DNA of 13,079 bases from an uncultured Eubacteriales bacterium (lineage in GTDB: Bacteria > Bacillota > Clostridia > Oscillospirales > Oscillospiraceae), in contig USIZ01000012.1 of NCBI GenBank assembly GCA_900554855.1, positions 1-13,079 of the forward strand, written 5' to 3'. The number at the start of each line of letters is the position of its first letter. Position 1 is the first letter of the stretch. A model generated the notes under the pieces. That model made no database searches. It was not told the origin of the DNA and worked only from the letters and a program-made list of their open reading frames with translations. This document shows positions 1 through 7,986 of the stretch, piece after piece. The translations under genes were made by a program, and so were the position numbers.

Positions 1-1833
1 GATCTGAAGCGTCAGCATACCGGCGCCGCAGAAGGCCTCTGCCCGCGGCTGGCCCATCTGCTCCAACCGCTGGGTCAGCTCGCCGATGTTCCCTGTTGAC
101 ACATCGTCCAATGTGTAGCCGCAGAGCGTGAGCAGTTTTTCCGCCGCCTCGTAACTCTCCGGATGGACGGCGGTGCGGTCAAGCACCTGCCCGCTCTCCG
201 GCACCCGCAAAAAACCGACGCACTGCTGATAGGCCTTTGGCCCCAGTTTAGGCACCTTCAACAGCTGTTTCCGGGCGGTAAAGGGGCCATTTTCCTCACG
301 ATAGGCCACAATATTCCTGGCCGTGGTGCTGTTCAGACCGGAGACCCGGTTCAGCAGAGAGGCCGAGGCGGTGTTCACATCCACGCCGACCGCGTTGACG
401 CAGTCCTCCACCACGCCATTCAGTGTCTCATCCAGCCGCGCCTGCGGCATATCATGCTGATACTGCCCCACGCCGATGGCCTTAGGGTCGATCTTGACCA
501 GTTCCGCCAGCGGATCCTGAAGCCGCCGGGCGATGGACACCGCACTGCGCAGATTGACATCAAACTGCGGGAATTCCTCTGCCGCCAGCTTGGACGCAGA
601 GTAGACGGAAGCGCCTGCCTCGTTGACGATCATATAGCTGACGCCGCAATCCACCTCGCGGATCAGCTCCACAGCCATCTGCTCTGTCTCCCGGGAAGCG
701 GTGCCGTTGCCAATGGCAATATGGCGCACACCGTCCTTTCGGATGAGCTTTTTCAGCGCGTCGATGGCCTCCCGCTTTTTCTTTTCGTTGAAGGTGGGGT
801 AAACCACGGCGGTGTCCAACACCTTTCCCGTTCCGTCAACCACCGCCACTTTACACCCATTCCGATAGCCGGGATCCAACCCCATAGTCACTTTGCCCTT
901 CACCGGCGGCTGCATGAGCAGCGGCTTCAGGTTCAGTCCAAAGTTATGGATGGCCCCCTCGGCAGCATCATCAGTCAGGCCGCTGCGGATCTCCCGTTCA
1001 ATAGATGGAAAGATCAGCCGGTCGTAGCTGTCCGCTGCCGCAGCACGCACGAAGTGTTCCGACGGCGAGGGGCCGCGCAGGCTGTGGTTATTCAGGATGC
1101 GCAGAGCCATCTCTCGGTCCAGCTCCACAGACACCTTCAGAAAGCCCTCCTTCTCGCCCCGATTGATGGCCAGTACCTGGTGACCCTGCAGCTTGGAAAG
1201 CTCCCGGCGAAAATCATAATAAAGGGCGTAAACGGAGTCCTCCTCCTTCGCCGCCTTACTGACCAGACAGGCCCGTTTGGCCGCCAGTTCCTTCAGGCTC
1301 TTACGGATGGCCGCGTCATCAGACAGCGTCTCCGCCAGAATATCGGATGCGCCCCGAAGGGCATCCTCCACGCTCTCCACACCCCGCTCCGGGTCGATAT
1401 AATCCCGGGCAAGCCGTTCGGGGGCGGGACCGTTCTTCATCTGGAGATAGAGCTTGACCGCCAGCGGCTCCAACCCCTTTTCCCGGGCAATTGTCGCTCT
1501 TGTGCGGCGTTTCTGCTTATAGGGTCTGTAAAGGTCTTCCGCTTCCGAGAGGAGTTTTGCCCGATCGATGGCCTCTGCCAGCTCCTCGGTCAGCTTTCCC
1601 TGCTCAGCAATCGTCTTTTTGACATCTTCCTTCCGCTGCTCCAAATTGCGCAGATAGGACAAGCGCTCGGAGAGGGTGCGCAGCGTGGTATCATCCATCG
1701 CGCCGTGCAGCTCTTTGCGGTAGCGGGCGATGAACGGAATGGTGTTGCCCTCGTCGATCAGGGCAATGACGTTTTCGATATACTTCGGATTCTGCCCCAG
1801 CTCCTGCGCCAGAATTTGTACCAGCTCAGCCAC
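1..1833 (-). CDS. tex: Tex-family RNA-binding transcription accessory protein (3' end outside window)
   Basis: Encodes the first 611 residues of a Tex protein, a cytoplasmic nucleic-acid-binding factor linked to transcription (homologue of eukaryotic Spt6); its exact biochemical role is still loosely defined. Visible in order: the helical Tex N-terminal region (about 1-190, with IPFIARYRKE near residue 30 and YRPYKQKRRTRATIA near 110), the YqgF/RNase H-like domain starting near residue 317 (MGLDPGYRNGCKVAVVD, then AIGNGTASRETE), and tandem helix-hairpin-helix motifs from about 492 to 550 (SGLNSTTARNIVAYREENG, then FTARKQLLKVPKLGPKAYQQ). The family is usually 715-780 residues, so the C-terminal S1 RNA-binding domain is expected beyond base 1 and cannot be checked. 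I chose the GTG at 1833 because AAGGAGG lies 7 bases upstream and the protein begins VAELVQILAQEL, which matches family N-termini. It is the second gene of an operon; the ybaK stop codon overlaps its ribosome binding site. Confidence 0.96.
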   Translation of the reverse strand, partial: MAELVQILAQELGQNPKYIENVIALIDEGNTIPFIARYRKELHGAMDDTTLRTLSERLSYLRNLEQRKEDVKKTIAEQGKLTEELAEAIDRAKLLSEAEDLYRPYKQKRRTRATIAREKGLEPLAVKLYLQMKNGPAPERLARDYIDPERGVESVEDALRGASDILAETLSDDAAIRKSLKELAAKRACLVSKAAKEEDSVYALYYDFRRELSKLQGHQVLAINRGEKEGFLKVSVELDREMALRILNNHSLRGPSPSEHFVRAAAADSYDRLIFPSIEREIRSGLTDDAAEGAIHNFGLNLKPLLMQPPVKGKVTMGLDPGYRNGCKVAVVDGTGKVLDTAVVYPTFNEKKKREAIDALKKLIRKDGVRHIAIGNGTASRETEQMAVELIREVDCGVSYMIVNEAGASVYSASKLAAEEFPQFDVNLRSAVSIARRLQDPLAELVKIDPKAIGVGQYQHDMPQARLDETLNGVVEDCVNAVGVDVNTASASLLNRVSGLNSTTARNIVAYREENGPFTARKQLLKVPKLGPKAYQQCVGFLRVPESGQVLDRTAVHPESYEAAEKLLTLCGYTLDDVSTGNIGELTQRLEQMGQPRAEAFCGAGMLTLQI

Positions 1834-1840
1834 TTGTCCA

Positions 1841-1847
1841 CCTCCTT
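1841..1847 (-). promoter_or_regulatory. tex ribosome binding site overlapping ybaK stop
   Basis: AAGGAGG on the minus strand, 7 bases before the tex GTG at 1833. Its first two As are also the last two bases of the ybaK TAA stop (1846-1848), so ribosomes ending on ybaK finish on the tex initiation site. This supports translational coupling and decides the GTG start of tex. Confidence 0.85.
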
Positions 1848-2331
1848 ACTCTTCACTCACAATGATGTCCGCAAAGGCGCCCCGCACCAGTTTGGCCAGT
1901 GCATTGGGTTCCACCAGCACCTGATCGCCGATCTTGCCGGCGGAGACCGCAATGGTGCCCTGCTCCAGCGCAGAAGAGTGGAAGGTGGTGGAAAACTGCT
2001 TTTTCATGCCGATGGGCGAACAGCCTCCCCGGACATAGCCGGTCAGCGGCAGAAGCTCCTTGACATGGAGCATGGCCACGCTCTTCTCCCCCACAGCCTT
2101 GGCCGCCTTCTTGAGATCCAGTTCCTCCGCCACAGGAATGACAAACACATAGTAGCCGCCCTTGGCCCCATGGGTCACCAGCGTCTTAAATACGCTGGCC
2201 GGATCCTGTCCCAGCGACTGCGCCACGGTCACGCCGTCCACCGCATCATCCCCATGGGGGTAGTGCTTGGCCTCATAGGGGATCTTCTTCTGATCCAGAA
2301 TGCGCATCACATTGGTCTTCTGTTCTTTCAC
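1846..2331 (-). CDS. ybaK: YbaK/EbsC-type Cys-tRNA(Pro) deacylase
   Basis: A 161-residue YbaK-fold protein. Family members hydrolyse Cys-tRNA(Pro), the product of ProRS mischarging, and so act in trans as a translation proofreading enzyme in the cytoplasm. Seen in the sequence: the FKTLV motif with K49, which corresponds to the conserved catalytic-site lysine; the GYVRGGCSPIGMKK signature at about 100-113; and a C-terminal segment ending VRGAFADIIVSEE. Length matches the usual ~155-165. The frame is open farther upstream to an ATG at 2388, but that extension covers the sigma-A promoter at 2360-2388, so it cannot be translated from that transcript. The GTG at 2331 (MKEQKTNVMRIL) sits 10 bases after AGGAAGG; a GTG at 2340 is in frame but almost touches the ribosome binding site. 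It is the first gene of a two-gene operon with tex, 12 bp apart. Substrate choice is inferred from the family; related editing domains act on other mischarged tRNAs. Confidence 0.93.
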   Translation of the reverse strand: MKEQKTNVMRILDQKKIPYEAKHYPHGDDAVDGVTVAQSLGQDPASVFKTLVTHGAKGGYYVFVIPVAEELDLKKAAKAVGEKSVAMLHVKELLPLTGYVRGGCSPIGMKKQFSTTFHSSALEQGTIAVSAGKIGDQVLVEPNALAKLVRGAFADIIVSEE

Positions 2332-2359
2332 AGCTATCACACCTTCCTTACTGCGGGCT

Positions 2360-2388
2360 ATTTTAGCACATTTTCGCGGCGGTGACAA
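2360..2388 (-). promoter_or_regulatory. sigma-A promoter of ybaK-tex
   Basis: Minus strand: -35 TTGTCA (2383-2388), 17-bp spacer, -10 TAAAAT (2360-2365) preceded by TGC, which is an extended -10. Five of six bases match consensus in each box. Predicted transcription start is about 2353, giving a leader of roughly 20 nt before the ybaK GTG at 2331. Predicted by eye from consensus; not tested. Confidence 0.75.
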
Positions 2389-2423
2389 ACGCGGTTCTTT
2401 CTCAGTTTCAGAGCCGGGAAAGC

Positions 2424-2452
2424 TTGTATTTATATGGTGCTTTTGTTATAAT
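2424..2452 (+). promoter_or_regulatory. sigma-A promoter of the recJ operon
   Basis: -35 TTGTAT (2424-2429), spacer of exactly 17 bp, and a perfect -10 TATAAT (2447-2452). Predicted start near 2459, giving a leader of about 58 nt before the recJ ATG at 2517. It is the only good promoter I see ahead of the eight plus-strand genes. It diverges from the ybaK promoter; the two -35 boxes are 35 bp apart. Confidence 0.8.
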
Positions 2453-2474
2453 AAGATCAATAATATTCTTTTCT

Positions 2475-2497
2475 GCCGTTCAGCTTTTTGGAACGGC
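2475..2497 (+). promoter_or_regulatory. hairpin in recJ 5' leader
   Basis: GCCGTTC (2475-2481) and GAACGGC (2491-2497) form a perfect 7-bp stem with a 9-nt loop, AGCTTTTTG. It lies between the predicted transcription start (~2459) and the recJ ribosome binding site GAGG (2502-2505), only 4 nt upstream of that site. No T-run follows, so it is not an intrinsic terminator. It could stabilise the mRNA end or modulate ribosome access; any function is inference. Confidence 0.5.
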
Positions 2498-2516
2498 GAC
2501 CGAGGTCGAAAATAAA

Positions 2517-4586
2517 ATGAAATACGAAGCATGGAATCCCGTCCCCCGGGACAGGGCCGCAGAGCAGACGCTGTGCAGCAGCGGCATTTCTGCTCTGGCC
2601 GCACTGACTCTGGCCGGACGGGGCATTCATTCCCGGGACGAGGCAGCTGCGTTCCTCGCCTCCGGGCCGGAGCTGCTCCATGACCCGATGCTCCTGCGGG
2701 ACATGGACAAAGCCGTGGCGCGCATCCACCTCGCCATTGAACGGGGCGAGACCATCGCGGTATTCGGCGACTACGACGTGGACGGCATCACCTCCACCTG
2801 CCTTTTGAGCTCTTATCTCACCCAGCAGGGCGCTAAAGTCATCCCGTACATCCCAGACCGGCTCACCGAGGGCTATTCCCTGAACACCGATGCCATCACC
2901 CGGCTGCGGCTGAAAGGAGCACGGCTGCTGGTGAGCGTGGACTGCGGCATCACCAATCTCAAGGAGACAGATTTTGCCCGGGGCATCGGCATGGATGTCA
3001 TCATCACCGACCACCACGAGTGCAAGGACGAACTGCCCAATGCCGCCGCAGTGGTCAACCCCCATCGTCCGGACTGTCCCTATCCCTTCAAACAGCTGGC
3101 CGGTGTGGGCGTAGCGCTCAAGCTGTGCCTTGCGCTGACACCGGAAGCCGAGCGCAGTCAGACGCTGGACGACTATGTAGATCTGGCCGCCATCGGAACC
3201 GTGGCCGACGTAATGAGTCTGACAGACGAAAACCGCGCCATCGTCTCCATGGGTCTGCGCGCGCTCTCTCATACCTGCCGCCCCGGCCTTGTCATGCTGA
3301 TGCGAGAGTGCGGTCTGGAGGGCAAGCTCATCAGCGCCAGCTCCATTGGCTTTACGCTGGCCCCGCGCATCAATGCGGCGGGCCGGATGGGCTGTCCGCA
3401 GGTGGCGGCGCAGCTGCTGATGACTCAGAGCGCCGAGGATGGCGCAGCCCTCGCCCAGACACTGTGCGACCTGAACCGGGAGCGCCAGCTCATTGAGCAG
3501 GAGATCTTCGCGCAGTGTCTGGAAATTCTGGAGCAGCGGCCCGAACTGAGCCGACACGCCATCATACTGGCCGGACACAGCTGGCACCAGGGTGTCGTCG
3601 GCATTGTGGCCTCTCGGCTCTCGGAGCGTTTCTCCGTGCCTGCATTCATGATCTGCCTCGATGAAGAAAACAGAGGCAAGGGCTCCTGCCGCAGCTATGG
3701 CGGCTTCAACCTGTTCAAGGCGCTGGAGGAGTGCGATGATCTGCTGGAGGGCTTCGGCGGCCACGAGCTGGCAGCCGGCTTTACGATCCTGAACGAAAAC
3801 GTAGACGCCTTCCGCAGCAAAATGCAGCTGCTGGCCTCCCGCTGGCAGGCGGAGCATCCCTGCGTGTCCACTCTGCCGGTGGATGCCGTGCTGGACGACG
3901 CGAACCTCATCACACTGGAGAGCGTAACCGATCTTCAGCATCTGGAGCCCTTTGGCACCGGAAATCCCCAGCCCACCTTTGTGCTGACCGGCGCGTCGAT
4001 CAGTTCCATCACACCGGTGGGCAAGGGCCGCCATACCCGGCTCAGGGTGACCCGGGATGGCTGCTCCTTTGACGCCATTCTCTTCTCCTACGCCCCGGAG
4101 GCCACCGGCCTCCAGATCGGAGCCCGGGCCGATCTGGCCTTCTATCCCCAGATCAACGTGTTCCGCAGCACCCGCTCCATCCAGCTCATGCTGCTGGACG
4201 TGAAGGCTGCCCCCTCCCTCGCCCAGCTGGATCGCATGCTGTACGAACGCTGGAAACAGGGCGAGTCCTTCCACACCAAAGAGCTGCAAATGCTGATCCC
4301 GGAGCGGCAGGACTTTGTGGCCGTGTGGCGCTATCTCTCCGCCCATGCCGCCTCCAACCTCTTCCGGGAATCCCCCATGAAGCTGGCCCGGAATATCTCC
4401 CGCGCCGCCGGACTGCGGGAGACTTACGCCCGCACCATGATCTGCCTGGAGGTACTTCAGGAACGGGGGCTCATCCACTTTGACACTCAGCCCAACGCAG
4501 TGCAGATCCGCATTCAGCCCGTACAGGGCAAGGTGGATCTGGAGGCGTCCGAGATCCTGCGCAGTCTGCGCGCCATGCTGGGCTGA
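2517..4586 (+). CDS. recJ: Single-stranded-DNA-specific exonuclease RecJ
   Basis: A 689-residue DHH/DHHA1 phosphoesterase. RecJ degrades single-stranded DNA 5' to 3' in recombination, mismatch and replication-fork repair, using Mn/Mg. Visible: motif I FGDYDVDGITS with D85, D87 and D89; motif II with D142 (VSVDCGIT); motif III TDHHE with D165-H166-H167; VVNPHRPDCPYP near 183; the DHHA1 glycine-rich motif GFGGHELAAGF at about 411-421; an OB-like DNA-binding part from about 450 to 560 (HLEPFGTGNPQP); then a C-terminal extension of about 120 residues as in Bacillota RecJ. All catalytic acids are present. The ATG at 2517 was chosen because it is the first normal start codon downstream of the promoter at 2424-2452, with GAGG 11 bases before it; the frame stays open upstream to 2382, but that part overlaps the promoter. 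First gene of the plus-strand operon, 51 bp before rel. Confidence 0.96.
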   Translation: MKYEAWNPVPRDRAAEQTLCSSGISALAALTLAGRGIHSRDEAAAFLASGPELLHDPMLLRDMDKAVARIHLAIERGETIAVFGDYDVDGITSTCLLSSYLTQQGAKVIPYIPDRLTEGYSLNTDAITRLRLKGARLLVSVDCGITNLKETDFARGIGMDVIITDHHECKDELPNAAAVVNPHRPDCPYPFKQLAGVGVALKLCLALTPEAERSQTLDDYVDLAAIGTVADVMSLTDENRAIVSMGLRALSHTCRPGLVMLMRECGLEGKLISASSIGFTLAPRINAAGRMGCPQVAAQLLMTQSAEDGAALAQTLCDLNRERQLIEQEIFAQCLEILEQRPELSRHAIILAGHSWHQGVVGIVASRLSERFSVPAFMICLDEENRGKGSCRSYGGFNLFKALEECDDLLEGFGGHELAAGFTILNENVDAFRSKMQLLASRWQAEHPCVSTLPVDAVLDDANLITLESVTDLQHLEPFGTGNPQPTFVLTGASISSITPVGKGRHTRLRVTRDGCSFDAILFSYAPEATGLQIGARADLAFYPQINVFRSTRSIQLMLLDVKAAPSLAQLDRMLYERWKQGESFHTKELQMLIPERQDFVAVWRYLSAHAASNLFRESPMKLARNISRAAGLRETYARTMICLEVLQERGLIHFDTQPNAVQIRIQPVQGKVDLEASEILRSLRAMLG

Positions 4587-4637
4587 ACACCCAGTTCGGC
4601 TTAAAATTCTGACCTTTACTGGAACGGAGATGATCCT

Positions 4638-6863
4638 ATGGATCCGATTCTGGAACAATATACCGCACTTGAAAACAAGGTGCTGGCCTATACGCCCAAT
4701 CTGGACAAGGCGCGCCTGTTCGACGCCTTTACCTATGCCGACAACGCCCACGCCTCCCAGCAGCGCAAGGACGGCAGTCCCTACATCACGCACCCGCTGG
4801 CAGTGGCTGATCTGGTGGCCGATCTGGAGCTTGACCCGGACAGCGTGATCGCCGCCCTGCTTCACGACACCATTGAGGACACCGGCGCCACCCACGAGGA
4901 TGTGGCCAAGCGCTTCGGCGAACCGGTGGCCGAGCTGGTGGAGGGCGTCACCAAGCTGACCCGCGTGCAGTATGCCAGCCGCGAGGAAAAGCAGATGGAG
5001 AATCTGCGCAAAATGCTGCTGGCCATGTCCAAGGACATCCGGGTTATCCTCATCAAGATCTGTGACCGGCTCCACAATATGCGCACCATGCAGTACCAAT
5101 CCCCGAAAAAGCAGCGGGAAAAGGCATTGGAGACCATGGAGATCTACGCTCCGCTGGCTCACCGCCTGGGTATGCAGCGCATCAAGTGGGAACTGGAAGA
5201 TCTGTCCCTCAAGTATCTCGACCCGGTGGGCTACAACGACATCAAGACCCAGTTGGAGTCCCGCTTCTCCGCCCATCAGGAGTTTCTGACCAACACTCAG
5301 GCCAAACTCCAGAAGCGCATGGAGGACGAGGGCATCCACTGCACCGTCTATGGCCGCATCAAGCACATTTACTCCATCTATCGGAAGATGTATACCCAGC
5401 ACAAAACGCTGTTTGAGATCTTTGATCTCTACTCCTTCCGGGTCATCGTGGATGACATCGCCGACTGCTACAACGTGCTCGGTCTGGTGCACGATATGTT
5501 CAATCTGGTGCCCGACCGATTCAAGGATTATATCTCCGCTCCGAAACCGAATATGTATCAGTCCCTTCACACCACCGTCATCGGCAAGGAGGGCATTCCC
5601 TTTGAGGTGCAGATCCGCACCTGGGAAATGCACCAGATCGCCGAATACGGTATTGCGGCCCACTGGAAGTACAAGGCCGGTGTGGGCAACAAGAAGCTGG
5701 ACAGCGAGGCCACCTATGAGTGGGTGCGCAAACTGCTGGAGAGCCAGCAGGACACGGATGCGGAAGAATTTGTCCGCTCCATGCGAGTGGATCTGTTCGC
5801 CGACGAGGTGTTTGTGTTCACCCCCCAGGGCGATGTGGTCAATCTGCCCGCCGGAGCCACCCCCATAGACTTTGCCTACTCCATCCACTCCGCCGTGGGC
5901 AACCGCATGACCGGAGCCAAGGTCAACGGCCGCATCGTCCCCTTTGACACCAAGCTTCAGAACGGCGACATTGTGGAGGTCATCACGTCCAACGCCTCCC
6001 GCGGCCCCAGCCGGGACTGGATGAAGATCTGCAAGAGCAATGAGGCCCCCAACAAGATCCGCCAATGGTTCAAGAAGGAGCGCCGGGAGGAGAACGTGGC
6101 CACCGGCCGTGCGGCCTTTGAATCCGAGATGAAGCGCTGCGGCCTGACCATGACCGAGATCACCCAGGAAGATGTGCTGCCGCTCATTCTGAAAAAGGTA
6201 AAGTTCGGTTCACTGGACGACCTGTACGCCGCCATCGGCTACGGCGGCATGACCGCCCAGAAAGCCGTGATCCGCATCCGCGACGAGATCCTGCGCCACA
6301 CCAAGCAGCAGAAGGATCAGGCCGCCCAGCAGGAGCTGCTGGAAAAGGGCGAGGGGCTCCATGTGGCCTCTAATCCCACAGTGCCGCTCCCAAAGAAACC
6401 GGTGCGCAATCAGAACGGCATTATCGTCGAAGGGCTGGACAACTGTCTGGTCAAGTTTGCAAAATGCTGCACCCCCGTCCCCGGTGACCCGGTCGTTGGC
6501 TTCATCACCCGGGGCTACGGCATCTCCGTCCACCGACAGGACTGCCCCAACGCCTCCCCGGAGCGCCGCGCCAAGGAGAAGGACCGCTGGATCAGCGTCA
6601 GCTGGGGCGACACCCATCAGGACGCCTACCAGACCAGTCTGGACATCACGGCCAAGGATCGGCAGAACCTGTTTCTCGACGTGGCCGCCGCTCTGTCCGC
6701 CGCACAGGTGCGGGTGGACAGCCTGTCTGCCAAGGGCACGCCGGACGGCTTTGCCGTCATCACCGCCCAGCTGCAGGTACACTCCAAGGACGAGATCAAC
6801 GCGGTCATGCGCAAGCTCAACGGCGTCAACGGCGTCATGACCGTCAACCGTGCAAAGGGGTGA
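4638..6863 (+). CDS. rel: Bifunctional (p)ppGpp synthetase/hydrolase, Rel (RelA/SpoT family)
   Basis: A full-length 741-residue long Rel that makes and destroys (p)ppGpp, the stringent-response alarmone, in association with ribosomes. The hydrolase HD domain is intact (H52, H76-D77 in LLHDTIEDT, D143 in KICDRLHNMRTM), so hydrolysis should be active. The synthetase domain has D263 (FDLYSFRV) and E323 (PFEVQIRT), plus R294-F-K-D297, the RXKD motif that marks bifunctional Rel/SpoT rather than the EXDD of monofunctional RelA. It is followed by TGS (about 387-450, VFVFTPQGDVVNLPAGATPID), the helical region, the conserved cysteine element (C610-C611, H632, C636) and a C-terminal ACT/RRM domain from about 660. 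Length equals the family norm. ATG 4638 has GGAG 8 bases upstream. It lies 51 bp after recJ and only 4 bp before dtd; rel-dtd is a very common Bacillota pair. Confidence 0.97.
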   Translation: MDPILEQYTALENKVLAYTPNLDKARLFDAFTYADNAHASQQRKDGSPYITHPLAVADLVADLELDPDSVIAALLHDTIEDTGATHEDVAKRFGEPVAELVEGVTKLTRVQYASREEKQMENLRKMLLAMSKDIRVILIKICDRLHNMRTMQYQSPKKQREKALETMEIYAPLAHRLGMQRIKWELEDLSLKYLDPVGYNDIKTQLESRFSAHQEFLTNTQAKLQKRMEDEGIHCTVYGRIKHIYSIYRKMYTQHKTLFEIFDLYSFRVIVDDIADCYNVLGLVHDMFNLVPDRFKDYISAPKPNMYQSLHTTVIGKEGIPFEVQIRTWEMHQIAEYGIAAHWKYKAGVGNKKLDSEATYEWVRKLLESQQDTDAEEFVRSMRVDLFADEVFVFTPQGDVVNLPAGATPIDFAYSIHSAVGNRMTGAKVNGRIVPFDTKLQNGDIVEVITSNASRGPSRDWMKICKSNEAPNKIRQWFKKERREENVATGRAAFESEMKRCGLTMTEITQEDVLPLILKKVKFGSLDDLYAAIGYGGMTAQKAVIRIRDEILRHTKQQKDQAAQQELLEKGEGLHVASNPTVPLPKKPVRNQNGIIVEGLDNCLVKFAKCCTPVPGDPVVGFITRGYGISVHRQDCPNASPERRAKEKDRWISVSWGDTHQDAYQTSLDITAKDRQNLFLDVAAALSAAQVRVDSLSAKGTPDGFAVITAQLQVHSKDEINAVMRKLNGVNGVMTVNRAKG

Positions 6864-6867
6864 GGAT

Positions 6868-7320
6868 ATGAAAGCTGTGGTCACCCGCGTCCGCTCTGCC
6901 AGCGTGACGATCAACGGAACTCTAAACGGCAAAATCGAAAAAGGCTTCCTCGTTCTGCTGGGCGTCGGCCCGGAGGACAGCGAGCAGGACGCCGTGCTGC
7001 TCGCCGACAAGGTCTGCGGCTGCCGGGTCTTTGAGGACGAAAACGGCAAGATGAACCGCAACCTGGCCGCCGTGGGCGGCGAGCTGCTCGTCGTCAGCCA
7101 GTTCACCCTCTATGCCGACCTGAAATCCCGCCGCCCCGGCTTTACCGGGGCCGCCAAGCCTGCGCTGGCGGTGCCGCTCTATGAGCGGTTCATGGCCGAG
7201 TGCGAGAAGCTGGGCTTCCATGTGGAGCACGGCGAGTTCGGCGCGGATATGCAGGTGGAATCCTGCAACGACGGCCCGGTCACTCTGCTCTTTGACTCAA
7301 AGGACTGGATCAAGAATTGA
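6868..7320 (+). CDS. dtd: D-aminoacyl-tRNA deacylase Dtd
   Basis: A 150-residue DTD-fold enzyme. It removes D-amino acids (and glycine wrongly attached to tRNA(Ala)) from tRNAs, with chemistry relying on the RNA 2'-OH, and protects translation from D-amino acids in the cytoplasm. Visible: the N-terminal strand MKAVVTRVRSASVTING; the SQFTLYAD motif at residues 77-84; and NDGPVT at 134-139, the Gly-cisPro motif that forms the chiral selection pocket. Length fits the family (145-150). The ATG at 6868 comes 4 bp after the rel stop, and the ribosome binding site (GGGGTGAGG) overlaps the end of rel, so the two genes are probably translationally coupled. A longer reading from an ATG at 6850 would overlap rel and is not needed. 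Confidence 0.96.
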   Translation: MKAVVTRVRSASVTINGTLNGKIEKGFLVLLGVGPEDSEQDAVLLADKVCGCRVFEDENGKMNRNLAAVGGELLVVSQFTLYADLKSRRPGFTGAAKPALAVPLYERFMAECEKLGFHVEHGEFGADMQVESCNDGPVTLLFDSKDWIKN

Positions 7321-7346
7321 CTATCCCCATATGTGAGGTGTTAACT

Positions 7347-7961
7347 ATGAAATTAGATTCTCTGCAAGTCGGCATGATCGGCACCAACTGCTATCTGCTC
7401 ACCGATGAAACCGCGGACAACGCCACCGCCGTGATCGATCCCGGCGGAAGCGCCGATCAGATCCTGGCGCGCATCAGGAAGAACAACCTGGACGTAAAGC
7501 TCATTCTGCTGACCCACGGCCACTTTGACCATGTGCTGGGCGTGCCCGATCTGCTGGCGGTCTACCCCGATCTGCCCGTCTATATCACCGAGACCGACTA
7601 TCCAGAGGCTCGGGACGGTGGCCAGTTCGGCTACAAGATGGGGCCGGTGGAGTCTGTTCAGTTCTACGATGAAGGCAGCACCGTCCATGTGGGCAATCTG
7701 GCCGTGGACGTGCTCCGCACCCCCGGCCACACCCCCGGCTCCGTCACACTGAAGGTGGAGGATGTGCTGTTCACCGGCGACACGCTGTTCAACGGCTCCT
7801 GCGGCCGCACCGATTTCCCCGGCGGCAGTTTTGCCGATATGCAGCGCTCCCTGAAACGGCTCAGCGATCTGCCCGGCAATTACCGGGTCTATCCCGGCCA
7901 TGAGGGCAGCTCCACACTGGACTACGAGCGCAAATACAACCCGTTCATGCAGCGGCTCTGA
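7347..7961 (+). CDS. MBL-fold metallo-hydrolase (glyoxalase II-like, YcbL type)
   Basis: A 204-residue metallo-beta-lactamase-fold hydrolase without signal peptide or membrane segment. The binuclear metal site is complete: THGHFDH with H57, H59, D61 and H62; H128 in TPGHTPGS; D145 in FTGDTLF; H185 in YPGHEGSST. GRTDFPGG (153-160) and the C-terminal YERKYNPF are typical of the short YcbL-like branch, which hydrolyses thioesters such as S-lactoylglutathione in some species but lacks the long C-terminal glutathione-binding domain of true GloB. The real substrate cannot be read from sequence. ATG 7347 has GAGG 8 bases upstream, and the gap to dtd is 26 bp. The third codon is TTA, a codon scarce in the neighbouring genes, in an AT-rich start that may keep the initiation region unfolded. 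The position between dtd and hemZ is common in Clostridia. Confidence 0.92.
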   Translation: MKLDSLQVGMIGTNCYLLTDETADNATAVIDPGGSADQILARIRKNNLDVKLILLTHGHFDHVLGVPDLLAVYPDLPVYITETDYPEARDGGQFGYKMGPVESVQFYDEGSTVHVGNLAVDVLRTPGHTPGSVTLKVEDVLFTGDTLFNGSCGRTDFPGGSFADMQRSLKRLSDLPGNYRVYPGHEGSSTLDYERKYNPFMQRL

Positions 7962-7986
7962 GCCGCGCGAAGGAGGGAACGCAAGC

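Noticed and set aside
163..2385. Plus-strand open frame of 740 codons opposite tex and ybaK
   Set aside because: The minus strand encodes recognisable Tex and YbaK proteins; the plus frame gives a His- and Gln-rich product typical of antisense shadows and runs into the ybaK promoter.
4577..4593. Small hairpin CTGGG/CCCAG around the recJ stop as a possible terminator before rel
   Set aside because: Only 5 bp of stem, and no T-run follows; the gap of 51 bp has no convincing promoter either (a TAAAAT has no -35 at proper spacing).
2457..6065. Long minus-strand open frame (about 1200 codons) opposite recJ and rel
   Set aside because: It is codon-aligned with two clearly real genes, has no recognisable domain or good ribosome binding site, and is explained by lack of TTA, CTA and TCA in the sense codons.
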